NCBI GenBank assembly: GCA_949752745.1 | Contig: OX457024.1 | Location: forward strand, 113,519,400 to 113,583,399 | Direction: 5' to 3' | Length of the DNA stretch: 64,000 bases | Origin: Protula sp. h YS-2021 | Taxonomy: Eukaryota > Annelida > Polychaeta > Sabellida > Serpulidae | Part shown: positions 38,650 through 47,023 of the stretch, piece by piece | Layout of the letters: each line of letters opens with the position of its first letter | Numbering within the stretch: the first letter of the stretch is position 1 | Translations under genes and position numbers: made by a program | The notes under the pieces: generated by a model | The model's database searches: none | What the model saw: only the letters and a program-made list of their open reading frames with translations | Told to the model about the DNA's origin: nothing

Positions 38650-39024
38650 ATGAATGCACTCATGTTAAACGATGGTGTTTACCTTAAAGTAAATGAGAGG
38701 AATGAAGTGATGATGGGTTCTCGGAGATGTTCTGCTTATCGGTTTAAACCTGAAGTGTGGAAAGACTTTAAAAACATACCACTTGAAGCTGGGTTTAAAC
38801 GTAGACTTGAAAATAAACTGGAAGTGACGGTGGCTGAATATGATTCTAACATACGTGTGACATTCTGTAGAAATCTTTTACAGGATTATCCAAAGGATTA
38901 TAAGGGAGTTGTGCCAGACACACCCTATGCACAGTTGATCTTCTTTGATATCAAGAACTGGCGCGCAATCTTACGATTCCTAGAAGCTATACAACATCCA
39001 CTGTTCGACATCCTCCGAGTATAA
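38650..39024 (+). CDS. Small conserved Polinton protein, possibly PC4-like (B)
   Basis: 124 residues, homologue of 17236-17607. The conserved heart is 'YRFKPEVWKDFKNIPLE', 'LEVTVAEYDSNIRV' and 'IFFDIKNWRAILRFLEAI', with a PC4-like last strand and helix. Its stop lies within TATAAAA (39020-39026), the promoter of the next gene. Confidence 0.7.
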   Translation: MNALMLNDGVYLKVNERNEVMMGSRRCSAYRFKPEVWKDFKNIPLEAGFKRRLENKLEVTVAEYDSNIRVTFCRNLLQDYPKDYKGVVPDTPYAQLIFFDIKNWRAILRFLEAIQHPLFDILRV

Positions 39025-39026
39025 AA
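39020..39026 (+). promoter_or_regulatory. TATA box overlapping a stop codon (B)
   Basis: TATAAAA covers the stop TAA (39022-39024) and is only 24 bp from the ATG at 39050, so the mRNA would have an extremely short leader or start at a downstream site. Confidence 0.55.
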
Positions 39027-39049
39027 TACACACACACACACGAGACGAG

Positions 39050-39394
39050 ATGGAAGACGACTATTTGATGGATTATGAACCCATGACATATGGGTTCTCC
39101 TATCTGAGAAACTTATGTGATGACATTGTGCTACGACATTTTGGACGGTATCTCGTCCTATCGCTTGATGACCAATCCGTGTTGAAGGATCACCTAGACA
39201 AGTTGAGAATACCCGGCTTTCTCCTAGCAGTCTCGGATGAATTAGAAGTGCGTGTGACTGAGAACGGTCTAGACGTGTTTGTACAATTTCGCCAATATGA
39301 CGAGCTTACAGAAGGCTGCGACATCATCACCCTCAGCACAGTGGAATGGAACGCGCTGTTACACGCATTGGATTGGGAAGAATCTTCTGCTTGA
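39050..39394 (+). CDS. Small conserved Polinton protein, possibly PC4-like (B)
   Basis: 114 residues, homologue of 17663-18004. 'LEVRVTENGLDVFVQF' and 'IITLSTVEWNALLHALDW' are kept. Its end overlaps the following +1-frame ORF by 98 nt, as in copy A. Confidence 0.65.
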   Translation: MEDDYLMDYEPMTYGFSYLRNLCDDIVLRHFGRYLVLSLDDQSVLKDHLDKLRIPGFLLAVSDELEVRVTENGLDVFVQFRQYDELTEGCDIITLSTVEWNALLHALDWEESSA

Positions 39395-39683
39395 ATTCAA
39401 AGAGGATGGAATACAACTCAAGCGGGGTACCAAATCCATTGAGGTGACACAGCCTATGCCGCTGATGCAGCGGCTGATGCAGCGGCTGATGGACTTAGAA
39501 GAAGGATATGAACTGAAACTGTCTGAACATGAAACTGTTAAAGTGATAAAGTTTGGTGATGTGTGTTATGTGAGCTTTCATAGCATTTACAAACGTGGAT
39601 GTAATGTCTATGATACCTATATTAATTTAAATTGTAATGAATGGCATGCATTGATCAATGTATTGAGAGAGAAAAACTTGTAA
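39297..39683 (+). CDS. Overlapping +1-frame protein, possibly a frameshift extension (B)
   Basis: 128 residues from the conserved internal ATG. Compared with copy A it has a short in-frame duplication giving 'LMQRLMQRLM'. 'LEFKEDGIQLKRGTKSIEV' and 'YVSFHSIYKRGCNVYDTYINL' are conserved. An ATG that would suit separate translation just before the unique part in copy A is missing here, which favours either the upstream ATG or +1 frameshifting. Confidence 0.6.
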   Translation: MTSLQKAATSSPSAQWNGTRCYTHWIGKNLLLEFKEDGIQLKRGTKSIEVTQPMPLMQRLMQRLMDLEEGYELKLSEHETVKVIKFGDVCYVSFHSIYKRGCNVYDTYINLNCNEWHALINVLREKNL

Positions 39684-39724
39684 AAAAGTAGTTGGTAGAT
39701 AAGAAGTGGGGGGGGGGGAAACAC

Positions 39725-39730
39725 AATAAA
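39725..39730 (+). terminator. Poly(A) signal for the plus-strand block (B)
   Basis: AATAAA about 40 bp after the last plus-strand stop, in the short convergent interval that also contains G-, T- and A-runs (39708-39787). No clean minus-strand AATAAA is seen in this interval. Confidence 0.55.
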
Positions 39731-39840
39731 AACAAGATCAGTTTGAAAACTTGAGTCTTTTTTTTTTCTTTTCAAAAAAAAAAAAAAACTTGGAAAACAA
39801 TTATTCAACAACTTAACTACAGCTTAACTACACCCCCCCA

Positions 39841-40281
39841 TTAATAAAACAAAGGTTTATAATGTCTATAGACAAAATCCTTTACAATAAAATCCCCATC
39901 CTTTCTTTTTAATATATTCACAATGTCAAACATACTCTGACCTCGAGCTCTATGCCATATATAATAGACACAATAAAAACCACACGCCGATGATATCGGC
40001 GTTTGTAATGAGATGGAATTATACATATAGTCCTTTCTTAAAAACGTTTCTAAACGCTCATCGAGAGGGAACAGTCCATAAGAGTCAAAGTATTCCACAG
40101 GGTCTTTGTCATAATACACTGCCACCCAATGCTCTCCTGGTTCATCTTGATCGTCGGTGTTGATGACATAGGCACCACGTTGTAAAGACGGTGGTAACTG
40201 GTCCATGGCAAACACACCTTGAAACAAGTCTTTGGTCGCGGCATCATGGCTCAGGATAGCTTTGATCTGCTTCGTGTTCAT
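39841..40281 (-). CDS. Adenain-type cysteine protease (B)
   Basis: 146 residues. His in GEHWVAVYY, Asp in FDSYG, the Gln of 'SLQTP' and Cys in ACGFYC keep the catalytic spacing. It is three residues longer than copy A through small insertions (PPSL; 'FLRKDYMYNSI'). The ATGA overlap with the major capsid gene is conserved. Confidence 0.9.
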   Translation of the reverse strand: MNTKQIKAILSHDAATKDLFQGVFAMDQLPPSLQRGAYVINTDDQDEPGEHWVAVYYDKDPVEYFDSYGLFPLDERLETFLRKDYMYNSISLQTPISSACGFYCVYYIWHRARGQSMFDIVNILKRKDGDFIVKDFVYRHYKPLFY

Positions 40282-41651
40282 GACTGGTAGTCGAATTGGA
40301 TGCTACGATTGGCACTGATCTCAATAATGTTGTCAAATTCAGCATAGACGATGACATTGATTGTAGGTTGCAAAGCCCTAGCAAAGTTCATTTCTAGCCG
40401 CAAATTCCCATGCTTGATCAGGGGAAAATGATCAGCTCCATCATAATCCGGTGTTAAGTCGAACGAAAATAAAGAATACCCTCTAGGCCAATCTTCCCTT
40501 TTTATAATGGAACTTTTCTCACCATTCAATCGGTCAAACGATTTGTAAAGCGTTTCAAAAGCGTCTAGGTACTTGTCCTGTGGAATGTCAAGCTTGAGCG
40601 GTTTGGACAGGACTGGTTCACCATCCGTGTACAGTTGCATATAGTCCAGATCAAAATGTTTGAAATCATATGGATTCCTCGATACTGACCCACCAAAGGC
40701 TTCGTTATGAACCAGACCAATGACAATGCGATGTGGCAATTGACCCAAAAAGATGTTGTCTTTCACAAAAGACTGAAACCCTGCCGGAATGGCCAAGACT
40801 TTACATTCTTTTCTAGTGATGATGATCTTGGCAGGACTTTTCAGCAATGCGTCTGTATGCCCTAACTGAATGCCTGGACTCACCCTCACTTTGCGAATGG
40901 TTAAAAATGCCTCTTTCACTTCTACCTTATAGGTATTATCTGCAGCCATCAATACATAATTATCTTTCTGTCTATGGAAACGCAACTTCAAACTGATGCC
41001 ATTCGGAAGATAGCGATCCTGCTCAAACAAATCTATCCTTAAACCACCTGACAGCATAAACTCACGGCTGAGACGTGTATGCAAATAACGATGGTGTAAG
41101 CCATTGTTTCCTTGCTCAGCTAGATCACTACCGTCGGCATTGACATGAAACCCGGATACATAGCGTTCATGATTAGGCCTTTTCACCTCATGACTATTCA
41201 TCGACCCAGCAGTATCCTTGTACATGAGCCGCAGACAGCGCTCGGAATGGAGACTTTCTTCCGAATCATGGATGAGATGAGAGATCATGCTGGTATACCC
41301 ATGGGTGTTGTTACTATGAGATACCAACCGATCATTCAGAAACAATTCAATATTAGACCATAGCCCGTTAAACACATCATTGATGCAGGAGACCTGGTCC
41401 TCTGGGCCACACGCTGTTCCATCGGCCTTTACAATGCGGCATACAATATGAAGTTTGCTGTTCTTTAAATCCAGATATTCTTCTGTACTCGCAGGAATGT
41501 AGAATTCTATGGGAGCACCCTCTCTAATGGTTGTCAGTGGTTGATAGTCGACATTATAACTTTTCTCTACAGCCGTTTGCGTTGGCGGTACGTGAAACCA
41601 TTCCAATGGTGAAAGACTGCATTCGCACGAATGATTGTGAATGAGAGACAT
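40278..41651 (-). CDS. Hexon-like major capsid protein (B), intact
   Basis: 457 residues with an open frame; double-jelly-roll Polinton/adintovirus major capsid protein. The N-terminus 'CSLSPLEWFHVPPTQTAVE', 'IEFYIPASTEEYLDL', 'WSNIELFLNDRLVSH' and the C-terminal 'EDWPRGYSLFSFDLTPDYDG' followed by a 'VIVYAEFDN' strand are shared with copy A. It serves as reference for the nonsense change in A. The upstream core-protein gene ends 13 nt before its ATG. Confidence 0.92.
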   Translation of the reverse strand: MSLIHNHSCECSLSPLEWFHVPPTQTAVEKSYNVDYQPLTTIREGAPIEFYIPASTEEYLDLKNSKLHIVCRIVKADGTACGPEDQVSCINDVFNGLWSNIELFLNDRLVSHSNNTHGYTSMISHLIHDSEESLHSERCLRLMYKDTAGSMNSHEVKRPNHERYVSGFHVNADGSDLAEQGNNGLHHRYLHTRLSREFMLSGGLRIDLFEQDRYLPNGISLKLRFHRQKDNYVLMAADNTYKVEVKEAFLTIRKVRVSPGIQLGHTDALLKSPAKIIITRKECKVLAIPAGFQSFVKDNIFLGQLPHRIVIGLVHNEAFGGSVSRNPYDFKHFDLDYMQLYTDGEPVLSKPLKLDIPQDKYLDAFETLYKSFDRLNGEKSSIIKREDWPRGYSLFSFDLTPDYDGADHFPLIKHGNLRLEMNFARALQPTINVIVYAEFDNIIEISANRSIQFDYQS

Positions 41652-41664
41652 GATTTTTTTTTCT

Positions 41665-42018
41665 CTAAAAGATATCTCTTTTATGCTTTTTTGATGTTAT
41701 CCGTCTAGCTGTTTTTCGTCTTCTAGCACGTTTCATCGGTTGCACTCTCTTTTTATGTACATCACCACCAAACACACGCTGTGCTACTCGGCCCGTCACA
41801 TCTTTCGCAACATTCTTTGCAGCCTTCTTAAGATGTGGCGCAACGATCTTAGCCCCAGCCTTAAGTAGTGGAATAGCTCTACGAGCCAATGATCCCAGTA
41901 TTGAACCAATACCATCCCCATATTGAATTCGCGCTCCTTTGAATCCTGGTAATTCTCCACCCACTTGTCGAAGAAAATGGTTGCGATATGCAGACGGATC
42001 GTGTGTGTAGGCTTTCAT
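41665..42018 (-). CDS. Basic core or membrane-active virion protein (B)
   Basis: 117 residues. The conserved N-terminal half has QVGGELPGF and GDGIGSILGSLARRAIPLL; the C-terminus is Arg/Lys-rich (MKRARRRKTARR). The possible protease site reads VFGGD instead of MFGGG, so cleavage there is less certain than in copy A. The start overlaps the penton-like stop as ATGA. Confidence 0.7.
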   Translation of the reverse strand: MKAYTHDPSAYRNHFLRQVGGELPGFKGARIQYGDGIGSILGSLARRAIPLLKAGAKIVAPHLKKAAKNVAKDVTGRVAQRVFGGDVHKKRVQPMKRARRRKTARRITSKKHKRDIF

Positions 42019-42779
42019 AATGCTTTTGGTCGAAAATGGAGTTTACAAATCACCTTTCCAGTTTGAAATGGAACAGTATGACCTGTGTCGTCCTTTATAT
42101 CCATCTCTATCATGTCAAATTTGGATGTGTTTACAGGAACATAGTGCGGTTCGCCGTACGTTTTCATAACAATGTCGCCATCATGGCCTTGTATCCCAAC
42201 AGAACGTAGCAAGGGCACATAATAATCCCCAACCACTTGTGGTTCACAAATACTACAATACACATACAGTGTATAAAACCCCTGTTTCACATCGGCTTTA
42301 TGGTCAGCTCTACATGTTTCAGTATACCATTGATCTGGGATAAATCCTAAAATCTCAGCTAATCCAGTGGAGAAGGACACTTCAAAGCCATAATTTAGAA
42401 ATAGAAACACACGTCGTCCAATTTTATCATACTTTAGCCGAATAGCGTCTTTAAGATCATCTTTCATAGAATGAGTCGCTTCTTCATTCACTGCCTGACA
42501 TATCTCTGGTATGGATCTGTAGTAGCCATAAGGAATATTGATAGTGTCAAGAACAACATCTGTCAGGGGTCGTTGCCGATACTGAATAGAATAGTCCATG
42601 CCATGTCTCATGGTTGACCATGTATGTGGATATTGAATTTCAACTAAAGCCACTTCATATCGTCCATTCAGATAGATGGTTCGAGGCATACGAATTTGAT
42701 AATTCGAAGCCTTGTTGTTGGGATAATAATTCATACTCGCATTGCTAGGCAAAGTAATGTAAAAGCTTGTCGACTCCAT
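42015..42779 (-). CDS. Penton-like minor capsid protein (B)
   Basis: 254 residues from 'MESTSFYITLPS', the same length as copy A. A longer frame upstream to 42881 adds 34 residues including tandem 'RRYLRRYLRY', encoded by a small GGTACCTCCTCA repeat (42840-42870); this extension is absent in A and overlaps the neighbouring gene, so I prefer 42779. The conserved penton features are as in copy A. Confidence 0.85.
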   Translation of the reverse strand: MESTSFYITLPSNASMNYYPNNKASNYQIRMPRTIYLNGRYEVALVEIQYPHTWSTMRHGMDYSIQYRQRPLTDVVLDTINIPYGYYRSIPEICQAVNEEATHSMKDDLKDAIRLKYDKIGRRVFLFLNYGFEVSFSTGLAEILGFIPDQWYTETCRADHKADVKQGFYTLYVYCSICEPQVVGDYYVPLLRSVGIQGHDGDIVMKTYGEPHYVPVNTSKFDMIEMDIKDDTGHTVPFQTGKVICKLHFRPKAL

Positions 42780-42798
42780 GGTGGACGGAAGGAACCCC

Positions 42799-43053
42799 TC
42801 AAATGGTATAGGTGCGTCGTCGTCGTTGCCTATATACCTCAGGTACCTCCTCAGGTACCTCCTCAGGACAGCGCGCGCCATTCGACCAAGTATGCAAAGT
42901 CTCTTTTACATCATCATCATCATGATGATCATGATGATGATCATGATGGATTTCTCCTTCACAACACGCACTTGTGCATCGGATCTTCACGGGAATAGTT
43001 GGTTTCTCTTCTTGGCCACAACACCATAGCTCTTTTGTTAAAAATTTTCCCAT
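42799..43053 (-). CDS. Small acylated-type membrane peptide (B)
   Basis: 84 residues. MGKFLTKELWCCGQEEKP keeps Gly2 and the cysteine pair, and 'IPVKIRCTSACCEGE' is conserved with copy A. The middle is a His/Asp run (HHDHHHDHHDDDD), and the end differs completely because of the local duplication. The His run could bind metal. Its start overlaps the preceding gene by 16 nt. Confidence 0.6.
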   Translation of the reverse strand: MGKFLTKELWCCGQEEKPTIPVKIRCTSACCEGEIHHDHHHDHHDDDDVKETLHTWSNGARCPEEVPEEVPEVYRQRRRRTYTI

Positions 43054-43616
43054 CCTTTAGGAAACTGTCTTTGCTGACGCTGTTTCATTTCTGTTGCAAT
43101 GTCTTCACGAGTGGTCTTTTTACTGAACGTCGTTTTTGGAATATTCGCATCGACAATTTCCTGGATAAACGGATGCCAACCATGGGGTGGGGGTAGTATG
43201 GTTCGGTCTTTTCTTCTTGTCGCCACCAATGCTTCTTTCATCAAATCAACCATGTTAGAATTTGTAATGACATCACCCGTTTTCAACACAAGTTCATTCT
43301 TCTCTGTCCATGTCGTACCATGTTTCTTTAGTTCTGCTAAAAGTTGTATCACTTTTCCATGATAGATAGGTTGAAAATGACTTAACACTCGCTTTTCTAG
43401 TGGTGGTGGTGGTGATGAGCGCCGCTGTTGTTGGGACTGACTTGTTCGTAGATGACGGCCAAAAAGTTGAGACATTTCCATAACCTTTTCACGTGTTCGT
43501 TTCCCACGTAAAAGTGTCTTGACTTTTCTTTTGATGCTATGTTTTCCCCCCTTCTTTTCTAATAACAGTTTGTATTCCTGTTCAGGAATGAGAACCATTT
43601 TCATAGCATACTTCAT
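43038..43616 (-). CDS. Conserved Polinton protein with 'NSNMxDLxKEAL' motif (B)
   Basis: 192 residues. 'MVLIPEQEYKLLLEKK', 'HFQPIYHGKVIQLLAELKKHG' and 'NELVLKTGDVITNSNMVDLMKEAL' match copy A. The full C-terminus ends 'QFPKGWENF'; copy A stops earlier at a TAG. The gene is in the ATPase-linked cassette (ATGA with 43613-43939). The function is unknown; a virion role is a fair guess from its constant position. Confidence 0.7.
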   Translation of the reverse strand: MKYAMKMVLIPEQEYKLLLEKKGGKHSIKRKVKTLLRGKRTREKVMEMSQLFGRHLRTSQSQQQRRSSPPPPLEKRVLSHFQPIYHGKVIQLLAELKKHGTTWTEKNELVLKTGDVITNSNMVDLMKEALVATRRKDRTILPPPHGWHPFIQEIVDANIPKTTFSKKTTREDIATEMKQRQQRQFPKGWENF

Positions 43617-43939
43617 TTTAACAGCAGCTTGGCTAACAAGGGCAATGCAAATCTAGCAATCACTCCAATGAATCCTCCTTTCTGATTCACCAACTTCTTT
43701 TTTCGTCGAAGGGATATCTTCTTGTCTGCCAGAGTACGTAGGGTATGACGCTCACGCTGGAATACCTTATACCGTTTTGCGCTTAAGGGTAAATGTCCTC
43801 GCAATATATTCAAACAAATTTCAAACAAGCTCGTTAATTTCTCCTTCGTAGCTTGCTTTAGCAAGGATTTACGCCGTCTAGGCCCACTGCGTGCAAGCAA
43901 ATGAAGGAAAGGCTGGTTCGTTCGAATGCGTTTAGACAT
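43613..43939 (-). CDS. Conserved small basic Polinton protein (B)
   Basis: 108 residues, close to copy A throughout ('FLHLLARSGPRRRKSLL', 'FEICLNILRGHLPLS', 'KKKLVNQKGGF', hydrophobic end). It overlaps the ATPase by the same 8 nt (ATGTCTAA). Confidence 0.7.
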   Translation of the reverse strand: MSKRIRTNQPFLHLLARSGPRRRKSLLKQATKEKLTSLFEICLNILRGHLPLSAKRYKVFQRERHTLRTLADKKISLRRKKKLVNQKGGFIGVIARFALPLLAKLLLK

Positions 43940-44593
43940 CTTGACTGTGAATGGTTAAATGAGTTGGTTCTTGGTCGTACACGGCTTTATCAATATATAT
44001 ATAATGGGTATCTTTTGGTAAAATGCCTGTACGAATACGCAGTTGATCATTCGTCTTCGGCTTCAAGTCAATGAACAAATAACCATGGGGTTTGCTGGTA
44101 GCATCTTGATAGGCTTCTATGAGAAATTGTGATCTTCCAGGATACATTTGCCGCGCCAATGTACTGATTTGCTGACTGTCTCTCGGATTTTTAAACAAAA
44201 TGATATAATGGGTATTCAAACTAATATTGCGCATCTCTTTCCCATGATGGAACAAATTATGCACAATAAAGATGATACTTAGATTTTGATGACTGCTGCC
44301 CACACTAAAGAGACGTGTCATACGTTCATCGCTATGGCATTTGGTCATTAAGTCATCAAGGATGAGTACGTTTGGCTTTTTCGGGTTAAAACGCTCTTCA
44401 ATGTCATCTGGAATGCCTTGGTAAAATGTCACACCTTTCATTCCCTTGTACAAGGGCTGATCGGCTGCATAGAGCCATAAAATGTTTTTCGGAGAGGGGT
44501 GAATCAACTTTTGTTCGAGAATTTCCCTGACCAGAGACGTCTTTGCCCACTGCCTGTAGGTCCAGAGACCAAGCATGTAAAGGGATGCTTCAT
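43932..44593 (-). pseudogene. Packaging ATPase with 2-nt frameshift in Walker A (B)
   Basis: The frame opens at ATG 44593, overlapping the integrase stop as ATGA, but between about 44541 and 44548 there are two extra bases relative to copy A (662 versus 660 nt overall). The reading frame leaves the correct phase inside the GxxGSGKT loop and soon meets a stop. Everything downstream, including Walker B 'NVLILDDL', is intact in the shifted frame. Either the ATPase is dead, or this is a sequencing error, or an internal ATG in the alternative frame gives a product lacking Walker A. Confidence 0.85.
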
Positions 44594-45699
44594 CGTTGAA
44601 TGTCTGTTTCTTTCACCCAACTTTTAAACTTGTTTGGCCAACCTAACCACTTGACAAATAATTCTTTCACCCCTCCTCCTCGCCTTTTACGTGTTTTCAA
44701 GACTTTTTCAATTCTGTACACAGATTCAATATCTTTGGTCACTTTCTGCAGTTCTTCCTCATAGAAATGCCCATCAATATCTTCGTCTAAAAAGTCTTTC
44801 ACACGATACAAATGTATTCCCTGCTTCTTACAACGATGTGTGACCGTGAAGACTTCTTGCGTCCATTTAACGTGATAATCCCGTTGAAACACATATTTAA
44901 CGTGGGAAATGCGCACATGATCGCCAATGTTGAACTTGTACTTCTTCTTCTTCTTCGGTTTCAATTTTAGTTTGTCGACATACATATACTTCCACACTTT
45001 CGATTCGTTGTCTTTGCGAATCTCAGCTGGAGTATACTTATTCGGGAGGGAGCCATGAGGTCTATGGTTGTAGTTGTACACCAAGTCTGGAAGGATGTCT
45101 AAGTAACGGTAAGTTTGATTATGTAGAAAATACCGATACATCATCCCCTTTAGAGTACGAATGACTCTCTCAGCAAAGTTGGCTTTGGTTTCATTCTTTG
45201 TGGTATAGGCATGAATGCCCTCTTTCTTCAAAAATGCTTTGACCCATCTGTTTTTAAATTCCGTGCCTTTATCGGACCTTAGAGTGCGTGGCCTTCGGGG
45301 TGTGTCATGAAAAATTTTTTGAAAGGCTTGTATGACGCTGGTATGTGATTTATTAGGGATTGGCTGTACCCACACATATTTGGAAAACACATCAATGACA
45401 ATGAGTAAAAAGCGTGTGCCATCATTATAAGGAGCTATGTTTCCCATATCAGCCAAATCCACATCCCACATGTCATCAATGCCTCGTGTAATCACACGTT
45501 GTCTTTTGAACCTGTATTTGACAGGTTGGAGTAAACTGAATGCATCTTGGTCCTGTAGCCATTTCTTCACTTGCGACTGTGTCACGGGTTGATCATGTTT
45601 TCTTAAGATGTGATACAGTTTGTAAGGACCAGCAAATGCCCCGGGCTGTCCAGGTTTGAAGTACAAATTGGTCAAGTAGTCTTTCCACGTCGTCGACAT
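44590..45699 (-). CDS. RVE integrase with chromodomain (B)
   Basis: 369 residues from the ATG at 45699, intact. Catalytic residues occur in WDVDLADM, RSDKGTEF and NFAERVIRTLKG, with an SH3-like 'YKFNIGDHVRIS' and a C-terminal chromodomain ('YRIEKVLKTRKRRGGGVKELFVKWLGWP'). A minus-strand TTATAAAATATAAAAT promoter lies at about 45747-45762. It is very similar to copy A, consistent with shared 6-bp duplications but different targets. Confidence 0.93.
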   Translation of the reverse strand: MSTTWKDYLTNLYFKPGQPGAFAGPYKLYHILRKHDQPVTQSQVKKWLQDQDAFSLLQPVKYRFKRQRVITRGIDDMWDVDLADMGNIAPYNDGTRFLLIVIDVFSKYVWVQPIPNKSHTSVIQAFQKIFHDTPRRPRTLRSDKGTEFKNRWVKAFLKKEGIHAYTTKNETKANFAERVIRTLKGMMYRYFLHNQTYRYLDILPDLVYNYNHRPHGSLPNKYTPAEIRKDNESKVWKYMYVDKLKLKPKKKKKYKFNIGDHVRISHVKYVFQRDYHVKWTQEVFTVTHRCKKQGIHLYRVKDFLDEDIDGHFYEEELQKVTKDIESVYRIEKVLKTRKRRGGGVKELFVKWLGWPNKFKSWVKETDIQR

Positions 45700-45788
45700 G
45701 GTCACACCGAATGAAAACCACCTTCTCAACAGAACAGCTTTTTATTTTATATTTTATAACCCTCAACCAAACTTAACTCCACAAGTTT

Positions 45789-46121
45789 TTACAAATCAAG
45801 TATAGATACAATGGTGTGAATCACTGGAGACCATTGGTCTTCAATGAATACTAGCCAATGACTGAGTTCATCAAGTGTTATCGTATCTACACCATATTTC
45901 TCACAACGCTGATTTGCATTCTCTAACACTTTATCTAAATGAATATAATATTTAGCTTCATTCCAATAAGTATAGACACATGCAAAATGACAAGTATGTT
46001 CTGAACACTCTTCAAGTTGGCAAGCAGGACATACTAAACAGGCAAACTTTTTTACAGCTAATAACATTTCTTCACAATAAGCTTTTTGCACAATATATTG
46101 TCTCAGTGTCATGTCCGCCAT
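45789..46121 (-). CDS. Small Cys-rich protein (B)
   Basis: 110 residues, near-identical to 24354-24686, with CLVCPACQLEECSEHTC. The upstream sequence 46128-46165 is a repeat of AGCGCTCT, a self-complementary series absent in copy A. In B this gene follows the NADAR gene rather than the small helical gene. Confidence 0.65.
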   Translation of the reverse strand: MADMTLRQYIVQKAYCEEMLLAVKKFACLVCPACQLEECSEHTCHFACVYTYWNEAKYYIHLDKVLENANQRCEKYGVDTITLDELSHWLVFIEDQWSPVIHTIVSILDL

Positions 46122-46177
46122 GATACAGCGCTCTAGCGCTCTAGCGCGCTCTAGCGCTCTAGCGCTCTCTTTCTCAC

Positions 46178-46366
46178 TCAGTCTTTAGAGAGCACTACCT
46201 TCCCCACACTCTTCACAAGTTTGTCAAGTTCAGTCTGGGGTTCTCCACGTCTCCACACCCGTACACGTCGGACTGGTGAGCGGCTGAGTGAGCGTTCTCC
46301 ATGTCTCCACACCCGTGAGCGGACTGGTGAGCGGACTGGTGAGCGGCTAGGCGGCGACGGCGGCGG

Positions 46367-46400
<34 letters not shown>

Positions 46401-46882
46401 TGAGTGAGCGGTGATGGTGGAGGCACAGTCTCTTTTATACCCCGCCCCCGGTCACACAACAGTTCCAACAACTTTCCCATGATATTCTGACCAGGGTATC
46501 CACTTGACACTTGTTTCACACCAGCTCCCCACCAAGGATCATATGTGGCTTCCACTAAAGTTTTACCTTTACAGTCTTTTAACTTGTTGCGAAACGATGC
46601 ACACTGATTCCATTTGACTTGTAACACCTCTTGCATTTGGCTTCTCTTCACTGTATGCCACAAAGGACATGGCTTTATCACTTTGGCGATACGTTTTGCT
46701 TCATATCCATTTCTGGATGACACAATAGCTGAAGCAATATCTTGGCGCTGATGGAACACGGCTTTCTCGTATTGATACAACGCTTCACTCGAGTTGAATG
46801 TATGTCCATACTTTTCAAGGCGTGTTGGAAACATGTTGGAAAGAACATCCTTGTGACCGCTAAATAGTACAAGATTCTCCAT
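46178..46882 (-). CDS. NADAR-domain (YbiA/DUF1768-like) protein (B only)
   Basis: 234 residues. Residues ~5-145 match the NADAR pattern: 'LSNMFPTRLEKYGHTFNSSEALYQYEKAVF', 'AKVIKPCPLWHTVKRSQMQEVLQVKW', 'LVEATYDPWWGAGV' and 'GQNIMGKLLELL'. NADAR enzymes act on ADP-ribose-linked substrates; some remove ADP-ribose from guanine bases. The C-terminal third is a Ser/Pro-rich and Arg-rich tail with (SP)n and SPVR repeats, perhaps for nuclear localisation. Polinton A lacks the gene at the same place, so it was gained in B or lost in A. Counteracting host ADP-ribosylation is a plausible role (inference). Confidence 0.85.
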
Positions 46883-46892
46883 GTTGACTTTT

Positions 46893-47021
46893 TTACTCTA
46901 ACATGTCTTCCTCCTGCAATAAAATATGTTTTAATATATCTGCTACTTCTTCTTTCATCTTCTTTCTTTGTTCACGTTGAAACCACTCACATAAAATTAA
47001 ATTTGCTAGAAAGAAAAACAT
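46893..47021 (-). CDS. Possible 42-residue peptide upstream of NADAR (B)
   Basis: A short frame 'MFFFLANLILCEWFQREQ' then Lys/Glu-rich helix, ending 10 nt before the NADAR ATG. The hydrophobic start and charged tail resemble a small membrane peptide. However, a likely splice acceptor (TTTTTCTTTCTAG) falls within its first codons, so it may instead be untranslated exon sequence of the neighbouring gene. Confidence 0.3.
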   Translation of the reverse strand: MFFFLANLILCEWFQREQRKKMKEEVADILKHILLQEEDMLE

Positions 47022-47023
47022 TG

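Noticed and set aside
42780..42881. N-terminal extension of the copy B penton-like protein
   Set aside because: Absent from copy A, encoded by a local GGTACCTCCTCA repeat, and overlapping the upstream gene; the conserved start is 42779.
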